This document shows positions 1 through 8,595 of a DNA stretch of 52,405 bases, in pieces; within the stretch, counting starts at the first letter, position 1, and each line of letters opens with the position of its first letter. The stretch is from Oscillospiraceae bacterium. GTDB lineage: Bacteria; Bacillota_A; Clostridia; Oscillospirales; CAG-272. The stretch covers positions 1-52,405 of the forward strand of contig SVUD01000009.1 in the NCBI GenBank assembly GCA_015063445.1, given 5' to 3'. A model generated the notes under the pieces. The model saw only the letters and a list, made by a program, of their open reading frames with translations, was not told the DNA's origin and did no database searches. Made by a program: the position numbers and the translations under genes.

Positions 1-635
1 CCGGAAACATGATCATCTGAGATGTTTGCGACGTATATTATGGGTTTGTTAGTAAGGAGCCTCGACTCTTCTATCCAAGCCTCCTCGTCCTCGGAAAGAT
101 CAAGAGAACGAACGCTCTTTCCCTCCTCGAGACACGCTTTCACCTTATTAAGCACGTCAAGCTTTTCAAGCAGCTTTTTATCAGCCTTTGCGGCCTTAGT
201 GGTTCTCTCGATAGCTCTTTCGACTATTTCAAGGTCAGAGAGTATAAGCTCAACGTCAATCGTTTCAACGTCACGCATGGGATTGATGTTCCCTTCGACG
301 TGAATAATATCGTCGTTTACAAAGCAACGGACAACGTGAACTATAGCGTCAACCTCTCTTATATTGGCAAGGAATTTGTTTCCAAGCCCCTCTCCCTTGC
401 TTGCTCCCTTAACAAGTCCCGCAATATCAACGAATTCAATAACCGCGGGAGTAAATTTTTCAGGGTTATACATATCTCTGAGAACTTCAAGTCTTTTATC
501 GGGTACTGCAACAACTCCGACGTTGGGATCAATCGTGCAGAAGGGATAGTTAGCGGATTCTGCGCCAGCATTCGTTAGAGCGTTAAAAAGCGTACTCTTT
601 CCTACGTTTGGAAGTCCTACGATACCAAGTTTCAT
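1..635 (-). CDS. ychF: Redox-regulated ribosome-binding ATPase YchF, 5' part (runs off the left edge)
   Basis: Reading leftward from the ATG at 635 gives about 211 residues of an open frame that continues past base 1. It begins [15 protein letters not shown], the P-loop (GLPNVGKS) of the Obg/YchF subfamily of TRAFAC GTPase folds, followed by the YPFCTIDPN segment that is very characteristic of YchF. The family is usually about 365 residues, so the C-terminal coiled-coil/TGS part lies outside the window. YchF binds the ribosome and hydrolyses ATP rather than GTP. The start is supported by an AAGGACG ribosome site about 10 bases upstream and by a strong sigma-A promoter at 670-698. Confidence 0.93.
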   Translation of the reverse strand, partial: MKLGIVGLPNVGKSTLFNALTNAGAESANYPFCTIDPNVGVVAVPDKRLEVLRDMYNPEKFTPAVIEFVDIAGLVKGASKGEGLGNKFLANIREVDAIVHVVRCFVNDDIIHVEGNINPMRDVETIDVELILSDLEIVERAIERTTKAAKADKKLLEKLDVLNKVKACLEEGKSVRSLDLSEDEEAWIEESRLLTNKPIIYVANISDDHVS

Positions 636-669
636 ATTTAATACGTCCTTTTCTTAATTTAACTACAAT

Positions 670-698
670 ATTATACTATAAAAAACTTTTATTTTCAA
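670..698 (-). promoter_or_regulatory. Sigma-A promoter of ychF
   Basis: On the minus strand TTGAAA (693-698) and TATAAT (670-675) are separated by 17 bases, about 35 bases before the ychF start. The rest of 636-794 shows nothing I can name, and no clear hairpin terminator for the ABC operon upstream. Confidence 0.75.
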
Positions 699-794
699 GC
701 ATTTTCGCAAAATATTTATATATACTCCGCTTTTGTCACATCACACGGTTCATTATAAGCGAATTTCGGTATACAAATGAAATTTAGATATTGT

Positions 795-2036
795 TTATTG
801 CTTTGTAAATACGTTTTTTATAATAGTGGTAAATTTTGGAGGTGTGCCGTAAAGAAGTACGCCGACACGGTATATTTTTGCGGCAAGAATACCAATACCT
901 AAGGTTGAACCAATGAGAATGGAGATCGATATGACGATTTCATACCACATAACCGAACTCATACAAATTCTTGTGAACATAGCCATCGGCGAGGTAAACG
1001 GAACGTAGGAGCATATAAGCATAGCGGTATTATCAACCGAGCCGGAGGTCATTGAGAACATTACCACCATAAACGCAATGATAAAGAGGAACGTTATCGG
1101 CATAACGGATGTATTGATATCCTCAAGCTTAGATGCCGTTGAGCCGATTGCGCCGAACATAAATGCGTAGATAAGGAATCCTAACACGAAGAATAAAATC
1201 AGATAGATAAATAACTCAATAGGAATGTCGAATATAGAAGCGATCAAGGGATTGGAAAGAGCTTCCTTATTAACATTATAAAGAAGTATCGCAGTTCCAA
1301 ATACAAGAACGAGCTGCGAAAATCCCGCAATACATGACGCAAGGACCTTACCGAACATCATACTTGTAGGCTTTGCGCTGGTAATCAAAAGCTCCATAGC
1401 GCGTGAGCTTTTCTCCGTGGCAACATTTGTCGCAACCATTTGTCCGTAAAGGAGAATTACCATATAAAGCGCGAAAATCATAATGTAGGTGTAGAAAAAG
1501 TTTTGAGTTTGGTTCTTGCCGAGCGTTTCGGTGGCGCTTTTTATCTGTACGGACATTATCTGTGCTGCCTGCTCGGGTGAAAGACCGCCGCCAACCATGG
1601 CTTTGATGCGGTAAACCTCCTGCAGTACTGTATCAGCAATTGCGGTATTCGAATCGTACATCGAAAGATTATTGACATAATAAGTATAGGAGTCTTGACC
1701 GTTAAGCACGAATGCGCATTCCGCAGCTTCGGAAATGATTTCGTTTTTTACGTCCAAAACGCTTCCCTCCGCCACCTTTACGTTATATTCTTTAAATGAA
1801 GCCGCAAAGTATTCCTTTACCGTTGAGGCGAACTCTTTGTCTTCCGAGTGCACGAGCATTATCGGAAGATCATCGGAAGGCGCATCGGTATTGTCAGTCT
1901 TGAAAATTGAAATAATATTGGGTATGAACATTACGACAGCAATCGCAACGACGAGAAATATAGTAATTCCAACGAACACCTTGTTTCTCAAATACCCTTT
2001 AAGCTCAAATTTAAGTATTTTACCAAACTGTTTCAT
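795..2036 (-). CDS. ABC transporter permease, ABC-2/NatB type
   Basis: A 413-residue membrane protein. One transmembrane helix lies near residues 18-40, then a large extracytoplasmic domain (about 45-180), then five or six hydrophobic helices in the C-terminal half. This is the ABC-2 (NatB/YhaP-like) architecture. It follows the ATPase gene by 10 bases and must be its partner. An upstream in-frame start at 2072 would overlap the ATPase gene. I prefer the ATG at 2036 (MKQFGK) because the AAGGAGA site sits about 7 bases before it. NatAB-type systems export sodium, antibiotics or peptides; the substrate here cannot be read from sequence. Confidence 0.88.
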   Translation of the reverse strand: MKQFGKILKFELKGYLRNKVFVGITIFLVVAIAVVMFIPNIISIFKTDNTDAPSDDLPIMLVHSEDKEFASTVKEYFAASFKEYNVKVAEGSVLDVKNEIISEAAECAFVLNGQDSYTYYVNNLSMYDSNTAIADTVLQEVYRIKAMVGGGLSPEQAAQIMSVQIKSATETLGKNQTQNFFYTYIMIFALYMVILLYGQMVATNVATEKSSRAMELLITSAKPTSMMFGKVLASCIAGFSQLVLVFGTAILLYNVNKEALSNPLIASIFDIPIELFIYLILFFVLGFLIYAFMFGAIGSTASKLEDINTSVMPITFLFIIAFMVVMFSMTSGSVDNTAMLICSYVPFTSPMAMFTRICMSSVMWYEIVISISILIGSTLGIGILAAKIYRVGVLLYGTPPKFTTIIKNVFTKQ

Positions 2037-2046
2037 CATTTTCTCC

Positions 2047-2937
2047 TTATATTTGCGCTCCGGCATATTCAACGAAGATATCGTTCAGCGAGGGCTCGAA
2101 TACCTTTACTTCGTCAACGTCATATTTTTCAACTATTTTTTTCATCATCATCTGTTTTTCATCCGGATCGCCAAGCTTTACGAGTAGTGTCTTATCCTCT
2201 CTTACGGTACAAGCCGAACCTAAATCGGAAAGAATAGCTTCGGGATTTATCGTGCTGATTACAAGCTTATCACGGGGATATTTTCTCTTTATATCGTGAA
2301 GATCTCCGCTGATAGCGACCTTACCTGCGTTTATGATTGCGATGCTGTCGCAGAATTCTTCTATATAGCTCATCTGATGACTTGAAAACAGAACGATCTT
2401 TCCTTTACCGATCTGCTCCTTTACAACGTCCTTAAGAAGCATTGCGTTAACAGGATCAAGTCCCGAAAACGGCTCGTCAAGAATTACAATATCGGGATCG
2501 TGGGCAAGCGCTGTAATAAGCTGTATTTTTTGTTGGTTTCCTTTTGATAAAGTATCAAGACGTTTGTTTCTGTATTCCGTCATAGCGAGTCTCTGCAGCC
2601 AATAATCAACGGATTTTACGGCAGCCTTGGTATCCATTCCCTTAAGCTCCGCAAAATATACAAGCTGATCAATAATAATCTTTTTAGGATAAAGTCCACG
2701 CTCCTCGGGAAGATATCCTATACCTATTTTGTCGTAATCTATCGGTTTACCATCAATAAGGACTTCACCGCTATTTTGTGGAAACACATTCATCAAAATG
2801 CGTATGGAAGTAGTTTTACCCGCTCCGTTTCTGCCGAGCAAACCAAAGGCTTTTCCGCTCTCTGCTCTAAAGCTTATACCCTTTAAAACTTCTTTTTCAC
2901 CAAAGGATTTATTTATATTTCTGAGTTCAAGTATCAT
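2047..2937 (-). CDS. ABC transporter ATP-binding protein, NatA/CcmA type
   Basis: A 296-residue ABC ATPase. Walker A is GLLGRNGAGKTT (near residue 33), the signature is LSKGNQQK and Walker B is IVILDEPFSGLD. About 80 residues follow the core, as in the DUF4162 tail of NatA-like exporter ATPases. It lies 93 bases after the serpin gene and 10 bases before the permease, all in one direction, so the three may be co-transcribed. I see no terminator between serpin and ATPase, but the gap could hold a weak promoter of its own. Confidence 0.92.
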   Translation of the reverse strand: MILELRNINKSFGEKEVLKGISFRAESGKAFGLLGRNGAGKTTSIRILMNVFPQNSGEVLIDGKPIDYDKIGIGYLPEERGLYPKKIIIDQLVYFAELKGMDTKAAVKSVDYWLQRLAMTEYRNKRLDTLSKGNQQKIQLITALAHDPDIVILDEPFSGLDPVNAMLLKDVVKEQIGKGKIVLFSSHQMSYIEEFCDSIAIINAGKVAISGDLHDIKRKYPRDKLVISTINPEAILSDLGSACTVREDKTLLVKLGDPDEKQMMMKKIVEKYDVDEVKVFEPSLNDIFVEYAGAQI

Positions 2938-3030
2938 TTTTCTCTCCTGAAACTAAAAAAAGTGAATTGCCGTTAAAACATATTTGTTTATAACGTAAAA
3001 ATTTGTGCGGTTAATACTGCTATTCTCCGC

Positions 3031-4287
3031 TTAGTTAACTTCCATTAGAGTTCCTATAAAGAATGGAACGTTATTTTCGCAGTCGATAAGCATATAAACG
3101 AAAGGTCGGTCAAGATAAACACGTTTGATTTCATCGGGAGGAGCAGCCGAGGCATCATTCATTTCAATAACAGTTACAGCGCCTGCCTTCGTTCCCTTTT
3201 CGCCGACCTGAATATACGTTTTGTGAAGAACAGAGCTTATGAATATATTTCCTGCTTCTGAAGTGCCGAGAGCGGAGAAATCCGCATTTACGTCGTTGAA
3301 CGCATCCGTCATGCCCATTGCGGCTAAAATTTCCGACATTTCGGTACTGTATTCGGTCTCAAACTTTGGAATTGCGGTTTCAACTATTCTGCTTTCCGCA
3401 TTTTTTAAAAGTTCGTTCAACGATGCTCCGTCAAGAGAATTCACGTAATCAGTTACAGAAACGTTTTCGTTAGGTAAAAGAGCTACAAAAGCATATTTTG
3501 CGTTTTTATAGTATTTTATAAAGCCGGTGGCTTTTTCATCCTCGAGGTATTTTCCTTCTTTAGAGTACATAAGCTCAACGTCCTGCTTTGAACCGTCTTC
3601 TCCTGTGAATTTTGCATCGCTAACCTGATATTTTTCGTACACACGTGACCATTCAGCCTCAAATGCGAGCGCATTGATAAGATACATAACCGCACCGGGC
3701 GAAATTTCATCAATAACCTTCGGTATCATTTTATCGGTTTTACTCTTCACCCAGTTGTTTATATCCTTGACTGTTCTTTTATTGAATGGAGCTTTGTAAA
3801 TATCCGCTCCGTAATAATCCGCGTTTAACTGAAGAAAATCATGATTTACAGAAAATCTTTTAGCCTCGGTAAACCATATAGAATTTGCTAATGCGAGCTT
3901 GTACTTTTCTGCCTGTGGCAAAGAATTAACGTATGTATACAAATACAGATTAAGCTCTTCAACGCTCATACCGAAAACGCCCTCCATCTGATTGCGTGTC
4001 TCATTCATAGCGCCGTTTGCTGTCATTGCCAAAGCGGTTAGTACGGAAAGCGGAGAAATAAGTACGTTTTTACCGTTTTCATTGGTTGCCTTGAATAAAC
4101 GGATTGCAAAATCGGTTGCGTATTGATTACCGTCGCTGAGATCTCCCATTGCGGTAATTTGTCTCGGCGTTACACCATCCATAAGATTATCTGCTTTAAC
4201 TCTCACAGCGCAGCTTGCGAGATTAACAAAAAATGCGGATAATAGAAATATGCTGATAATAATACGGATTATCTTATTTTTTTTCAT
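3031..4287 (-). CDS. Serpin (serine protease inhibitor), predicted lipoprotein
   Basis: A 418-residue protein with a signal peptide ending in a lipobox (LASC, Cys about residue 26), then a full-length serpin domain. Recognisable parts are the N-terminal DFAIRLF helix, the NALAF segment of strand s3A, the hinge EKGTKAGA and the DRPFVYML strand after the reactive loop. Aligning the hinge with alpha-1-antitrypsin puts Ala at P1 and Ser at P1', which would fit inhibition of elastase-like proteases; the loop appears about two residues longer. The hinge has small residues, as in inhibitory serpins. Gut Clostridia serpins (siropins) inhibit host neutrophil elastase and faecal proteases. Membrane anchoring and the target are inferences. 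Confidence 0.93.
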   Translation of the reverse strand: MKKNKIIRIIISIFLLSAFFVNLASCAVRVKADNLMDGVTPRQITAMGDLSDGNQYATDFAIRLFKATNENGKNVLISPLSVLTALAMTANGAMNETRNQMEGVFGMSVEELNLYLYTYVNSLPQAEKYKLALANSIWFTEAKRFSVNHDFLQLNADYYGADIYKAPFNKRTVKDINNWVKSKTDKMIPKVIDEISPGAVMYLINALAFEAEWSRVYEKYQVSDAKFTGEDGSKQDVELMYSKEGKYLEDEKATGFIKYYKNAKYAFVALLPNENVSVTDYVNSLDGASLNELLKNAESRIVETAIPKFETEYSTEMSEILAAMGMTDAFNDVNADFSALGTSEAGNIFISSVLHKTYIQVGEKGTKAGAVTVIEMNDASAAPPDEIKRVYLDRPFVYMLIDCENNVPFFIGTLMEVN

Positions 4288-4344
4288 GCAGTTCCCCTCT
4301 TTCTATTAAAATACTTCGTAAATACGTGTACGTGCTGTATCTAA

Positions 4345-4373
4345 ATTTTATCATATTATTTATCTTAATACAA
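4345..4373 (-). promoter_or_regulatory. Probable sigma-A promoter of the serpin gene
   Basis: On the minus strand TTGTAT (4368-4373) and TAAAAT (4345-4350) are 17 bases apart, about 58 bases before the serpin start. It is back to back with the response-regulator promoter. Confidence 0.5.
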
Positions 4374-4423
4374 TAGCAGAGCCAAAAATTTCCTCAATTA
4401 TTAAAAAATTTCATATTTTATTC

Positions 4424-4452
4424 TTGACAATTCAATAATTATATTGTATAAT
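4424..4452 (+). promoter_or_regulatory. Exact-consensus sigma-A promoter of the response regulator
   Basis: TTGACA (4424-4429) and TATAAT (4447-4452) are exactly 17 bases apart, matching the consensus in all twelve positions. The ATG follows 53 bases later with a GGAGGT ribosome site at 4495-4500. Confidence 0.88.
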
Positions 4453-4456
4453 CTAA

Positions 4457-4492
4457 TTGTTAAGATTTCAATAAATTTAACAATGTTAACAA
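4457..4492 (+). repeat. TTAACAA repeats in the response-regulator leader
   Basis: TTGTTAA at 4457-4463 is the inverse of TTAACAA at 4477-4483. A second direct copy of TTAACAA is at 4486-4492, 9 bases on. TTAACA direct repeats are the kind of box bound by PhoP/OmpR-class regulators. The position just downstream of the likely transcription start would suit autorepression, but this is inference. Confidence 0.4.
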
Positions 4493-4505
4493 ACGGAGGT
4501 TTAAA

Positions 4506-5195
4506 ATGGACACAAAATTACTTGTTGTTGATGATGATTTTAATATTTGCGAAATGCTTAAGCTTTATTTTGAAAACGAGGGATATAAGGTAAGATGCGC
4601 AAATGACGGTTTTGAGGGTGTTAACCTCTTTAAAACGTATGAGCCGGATCTTGTTCTTCTTGATATTATGATGCCTAAGAAGGACGGTTGGCAGGTTTGC
4701 CGAGAGATCCGCGAGATTTCTTCCAAGCCTGTTATTATGATAACCGCCAAGGGTGACGTTTTCGATAAGGTTCTCGGCCTTGAGCTTGGAGCTGACGATT
4801 TCATAGTTAAGCCTTTTGACATGAAGGAGCTTTCCGCAAGAATTAAGGCGGTTTTGAGAAGATATAACGCTCACGTTAATTCTGCCGATGAAGAGGTCGT
4901 AAGATTTGAAAATATCGAGATCAGCCTTCAGAGATATGAGCTGAAGCTGAACGGTAAGGCAATCGACATTCCCCCCAAGGAGCTCGAGCTTCTCTACTTC
5001 CTTGCTTCGAATTGCAACAGAGTTTTCACGAGAGATCAGCTTCTTGATAAGGTATGGGGCTTTGATTATCTCGGAGATTCAAGAACCGTTGACGTTCACG
5101 TAAAGCGTCTTCGTGAAAAGCTTGAAGGCGTATCGGATAAATGGTCTCTTAAAACCGTATGGGGCGTTGGTTATAAGTTCGATACGGCGAACTGA
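4506..5195 (+). CDS. OmpR/PhoB-family response regulator (orphan)
   Basis: 229 residues. The receiver domain (about 1-120) has the acidic DDD cluster at 9-11, phosphoacceptor Asp53 in LLDIMMP, a conserved Thr in MITAKG and Lys in VKPFD. The winged-helix DNA-binding domain (about 132-227) has the TRDQLLDKVWG and DSRTVDVHVKRLR segments. No histidine kinase gene is adjacent: the next gene downstream is convergent and a terminator intervenes. Its partner kinase must lie elsewhere or phosphorylation may come from another route. The gene is expected to be well expressed, given its consensus promoter, and may be autoregulated through TTAACAA repeats in its leader. Confidence 0.93.
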   Translation: MDTKLLVVDDDFNICEMLKLYFENEGYKVRCANDGFEGVNLFKTYEPDLVLLDIMMPKKDGWQVCREIREISSKPVIMITAKGDVFDKVLGLELGADDFIVKPFDMKELSARIKAVLRRYNAHVNSADEEVVRFENIEISLQRYELKLNGKAIDIPPKELELLYFLASNCNRVFTRDQLLDKVWGFDYLGDSRTVDVHVKRLREKLEGVSDKWSLKTVWGVGYKFDTAN

Positions 5196-5235
5196 TATAC
5201 TAATTTTAATTTTCAATCTATCAACATAAAAATTC

Positions 5236-5283
5236 AAAAAGCGGTTGCTCAATACCATTTGGTAAAGAGTAACCGCTTTTTTA
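5236..5283. terminator. Bidirectional intrinsic terminator
   Basis: AAAAAGCGGTTGCTC pairs with GAGTAACCGCTTTTT across a loop of about 17 bases, with A- and T-runs on the two sides. It lies between the convergent response-regulator and topoisomerase genes and can serve both. Confidence 0.88.
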
Positions 5284-5298
5284 TAAGCTATTATATTT

Positions 5299-7527
5299 TT
5301 AGAATTTAAAGGTCATCTGGTTTAAAATGCTTCCCGTCGACGGTATTGCGGTTTTTTTGCATTTTGCGATATCAGCGCCGAGGGATTCTATTCTGTTGGT
5401 AGCGAGCTCTATTTTGCCCTTCTTCTTCGAGAATTGCATAATCTGAACGCCGGAAGAGGTTCTGGTGGCTTTTTCGGGAATAAGGTCGCTCTTTATAAGC
5501 AATCCCCTTCCCATATCGCTTCGTAAGAATATCTGAATCGGCTTTTCCTTTACGTAGAACGCTGCGACGAGAGGTGAAGCGGATGAGCATGCGCCCGTAA
5601 TCTTTTTACGTCTTGTTTTAGCCTCATACGCAGACATTGGAATTCTAACGCCTTTACCGTTTTCGAATATATATATGACGTGATGCTCGGGAACAATATC
5701 GTAGATCATTTGACAAGCAATTACGTGCTCATCGTCATCCATACCAAGCTTTGCGGGAATATATTCACCCATCTGAGAAGGCTTGCTGAGATCAAAATCT
5801 GATACCCTTGCGCGATATATTTGCGCCTTGTCAGTGAAGAAAAGTATATCGCCCTTGTTGTCGGTATCCTCCTCGTAGATTATAAAGTCGCCTTCCTTAA
5901 GCTTTTGCTCATCGCCCGAGCGAGTCGCCTGAACCGAAAGCTTTTTGAAATATCCTCCGTGAGAAAGCACGAGACGGCAGTTGTAATTCTCAAAGAAGAT
6001 TTCCTCTTTATTAACTACGGAAACCGTGCTCTTGTCTATAATATCGGTCATTCTCGGCTTGCCGTATTTCTTCTTGATTTCCTTGAGCTGCTCAATAATT
6101 ACGTTTTTAAGCTTAAGCTCGTCTCTGAGCTTGTCCTTGATATCGTCAATAGCCGCTCTGAGCTCTTCAATTTCCTTTACTCTGTTAAGTATATACTGAC
6201 TGTTAAGGTTACGGAGCTTGATTTCAGCAACGTATTCTGCCTGTACGGTTGTGATATTGAACGCTGCCGCAAGGTTAGGAACAACATCCTTTTCCTCAGC
6301 TGTATTTCTTATGATTTTTATTGCTTTATCAATATCAAGAAGTATTGCCGCAAGGCCGAGAAGAAGGTGAAGCTTCTCTTCTTTCTTATTAAGCGTGAAG
6401 TTTAGTTCACGTGTAAGACATTTAGTTCTGAACTTAATCCACTCAAGAAGAATTTCTCGCACACCCAAAAGCATTGGCTTTCCTTCTACGAGAATATTGA
6501 AGTTGCAATCAAAATTGTTTTCAAGCTCGGTTGCAGCCATAAGCTTCTTGATTACAAGATCGGGATTTGCGTCCTTCTTAAGATCAAACGTAAGAAGTCT
6601 TGTGCTGCTGATATCGACCGAGTCTCTGACGTCGGTAACCTCACGTAGCTTACCGCTCTTGATCATATCAACAGATTTTTTAATAATCGCCTCAATGCAC
6701 GACGAGTATGGAATCTCCAAGATATCTATAGAATTGTTCTTTTTGTCGTATACGTATTTCGCTTGCATCTTGAAGCTTCCCGAGCCTGTCAGATATATCT
6801 TCTTCATCTGCTCGTAATCATAAAGAATCGTAGCTCCGCCTGAAAAATCGGGAGCCTTAATGATATCCATAATACGCTCTACGGTTGTCTTGGGATTCTT
6901 AAGAAGCGCAATAGTACCGTCGCATATTTCGGCAAGGTTAAATGAGCATATCGAGCAAGCCATACCAACGGCGATACCCAGGTTTGGAGATATAAGTATA
7001 TTAGGAAAAGTCGTGGGAAGAAGCACGGGCTCTTCTGACGTGTTATCATAGTTTGGAACGAAGTCAACCGCATCCTTGTCAATACCTGTGAAAAGCTCCT
7101 CGCAGAAGGTATCGAGCTTTGCTTCGGTATATCTTGAAGCAGCGTACGCCATATCACGTGAATATTGCTTACCGAATGATCCCTTTGAATCTATAAACGG
7201 ATGCAGAAGCGCACCGTTTCCTCTCGTAAGACGAACCATAGTTTCATATATGGCTGCATCTCCGTGAGGGTTAAGACGCATAGTCTGTCCTACGATATTC
7301 GCGCTTTTGGTCTTCTGACCTGTCATCAAACCCATTTTATACATAGTATAAAGAAGCTTTCTGTGAGAAGGTTTAAAACCGTCTATTTCCGGAATAGCTC
7401 TCGAAACTATAACGCTCATAGCATACGGCATATAGTTCTTTTCAAGCGTTTCGGTTATAGGCTGTATAGTAGACGGAGCCTCATTCTGTTTTAAATCTTC
7501 AATAGAAGTCTTTTTCTTCTTCGCCAT
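5299..7527 (-). CDS. Type IIA DNA topoisomerase subunit A (ParC/GyrA-like)
   Basis: 742 residues. The breakage-reunion domain has the LNPHGDAAIYETMVRL helix (the quinolone-resistance region) and the catalytic Tyr in AASRYTE. The C-terminal part is a divergent beta-pinwheel. The canonical GyrA box (QRRGGKG-like) is not seen, so this is more likely a topoisomerase IV-type or a clostridial third type IIA enzyme than true gyrase A. The B subunit, often next to parC, is not in the window. I use the ATG at 7527 (MAKKKK), with AAGGA about 15 bases upstream; a TTG at 7542 has no room for a ribosome site. It is last in the coaE-prfA-sua5 run. Confidence 0.88.
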   Translation of the reverse strand: MAKKKKTSIEDLKQNEAPSTIQPITETLEKNYMPYAMSVIVSRAIPEIDGFKPSHRKLLYTMYKMGLMTGQKTKSANIVGQTMRLNPHGDAAIYETMVRLTRGNGALLHPFIDSKGSFGKQYSRDMAYAASRYTEAKLDTFCEELFTGIDKDAVDFVPNYDNTSEEPVLLPTTFPNILISPNLGIAVGMACSICSFNLAEICDGTIALLKNPKTTVERIMDIIKAPDFSGGATILYDYEQMKKIYLTGSGSFKMQAKYVYDKKNNSIDILEIPYSSCIEAIIKKSVDMIKSGKLREVTDVRDSVDISSTRLLTFDLKKDANPDLVIKKLMAATELENNFDCNFNILVEGKPMLLGVREILLEWIKFRTKCLTRELNFTLNKKEEKLHLLLGLAAILLDIDKAIKIIRNTAEEKDVVPNLAAAFNITTVQAEYVAEIKLRNLNSQYILNRVKEIEELRAAIDDIKDKLRDELKLKNVIIEQLKEIKKKYGKPRMTDIIDKSTVSVVNKEEIFFENYNCRLVLSHGGYFKKLSVQATRSGDEQKLKEGDFIIYEEDTDNKGDILFFTDKAQIYRARVSDFDLSKPSQMGEYIPAKLGMDDDEHVIACQMIYDIVPEHHVIYIFENGKGVRIPMSAYEAKTRRKKITGACSSASPLVAAFYVKEKPIQIFLRSDMGRGLLIKSDLIPEKATRTSSGVQIMQFSKKKGKIELATNRIESLGADIAKCKKTAIPSTGSILNQMTFKF

Positions 7528-7545
7528 TTTTATTACCGTCAATCC

Positions 7546-8595
7546 TTATAATTTTATAATGTTGTAGGCCGCCGCTCTTATCATTCGGTTGTAAAGAGCC
7601 AAGCCAACTCCTTCCCGTCGAGGTAAAGGAGCGTAAATAACGTCGAAATCCTCTTTATCCGCATCTCTCAGTATATCGAAAAGAAGATGCGCCTGAGTTT
7701 CTTCATCCTTCTTTTCTCCGAATTCGTATATCAATACGCTCGGAGCTTTTTCTTTTATTAAATCAACATCCTCTTTGTAACATATTGCCGCCAACTTTTT
7801 GTCTTTTGATGAGTTAGCAATATAATCTGCAATTTTTGTCGAATCACCGTCAAGCAAAACAACCGGAGCTTTAGGAGCGTAATGTCTGTACTTCATACCG
7901 GGGGATAAGACTGTCTCACCCTCTTTAATCTGATTTGTAACAGCTTCCGCTATTCTGACTTCGGAGCACACCTCGCGCAGCTCGTCCACTGTGATTTTTC
8001 CGGGGCGTAAAAGAGTGAGCGAATTGTCACTTTCTATTTTTACAATAGTTGATTCAAGTCCGATTTCAGAATCATCCGCGGCAATTATTACGTCTACCCT
8101 TCCCATCATATCGTCGATAACATGACGTGCCTTAGTAGGCGACGGGCTTCCGGATAAATTCGCAGATGGAGCAGCAATCGGAGTTCCCGATAGCTTAATA
8201 AGCATACGTGCAACAGGGTGCGAGGGACATCTGACCGCAACAGTGGGCAACGATGCTCTCGTTTCCATCGGGATACATTCTTTTGCAGGCAAAATTACCG
8301 TCAAGGGTCCCGGCATAAAGCGTTTTGCGAGTGAGTTATACAGTTCGTTAGTAAATGTGTAACGCTCTGCGTCGATAGGATCTGCAATATGGATTATCAA
8401 AGGGTTATCCTGAGGTCTTCCTTTTGCCTCGTAAATTTTTTTTGAAGCAAGGCTGCTAAGCGCATTTCCGCCAAGTCCGTACACTGTTTCGGTGGGAAAA
8501 ATAACAAGTCCACCGCTTTTTATAACTTCCGCCGCAGAAATAAGCCGTTGCTTTAAATCGTCACAGCGTGATATTTTAATTAGCTCTGTTTTCAT
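7546..8595 (-). CDS. L-threonylcarbamoyladenylate synthase, Sua5 type
   Basis: 349 residues. The N-terminal YrdC domain (about 1-205) has FPTETVYGLG, the KGRPQDNPL motif and SANLSGSPSPT, which form the threonine/ATP site. A C-terminal Sua5 domain follows, giving the long (Sua5) rather than short (TsaC) form. It makes threonylcarbamoyl-AMP from threonine, bicarbonate and ATP, the first step of t6A37 tRNA modification, together with TsaD, TsaB and TsaE. Its ATG overlaps the prfA stop by 4 bases (ATGA), so translation is probably coupled. The pairing of prfA with sua5 is common in Firmicutes. Confidence 0.95.
   Translation of the reverse strand: MKTELIKISRCDDLKQRLISAAEVIKSGGLVIFPTETVYGLGGNALSSLASKKIYEAKGRPQDNPLIIHIADPIDAERYTFTNELYNSLAKRFMPGPLTVILPAKECIPMETRASLPTVAVRCPSHPVARMLIKLSGTPIAAPSANLSGSPSPTKARHVIDDMMGRVDVIIAADDSEIGLESTIVKIESDNSLTLLRPGKITVDELREVCSEVRIAEAVTNQIKEGETVLSPGMKYRHYAPKAPVVLLDGDSTKIADYIANSSKDKKLAAICYKEDVDLIKEKAPSVLIYEFGEKKDEETQAHLLFDILRDADKEDFDVIYAPLPRREGVGLALYNRMIRAAAYNIIKL

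Noticed and set aside
5821..6405. A 194-codon plus-strand frame opposite the topoisomerase gene
   Set aside because: Antisense to a conserved gene, low-complexity hydrophobic translation, no ribosome site.
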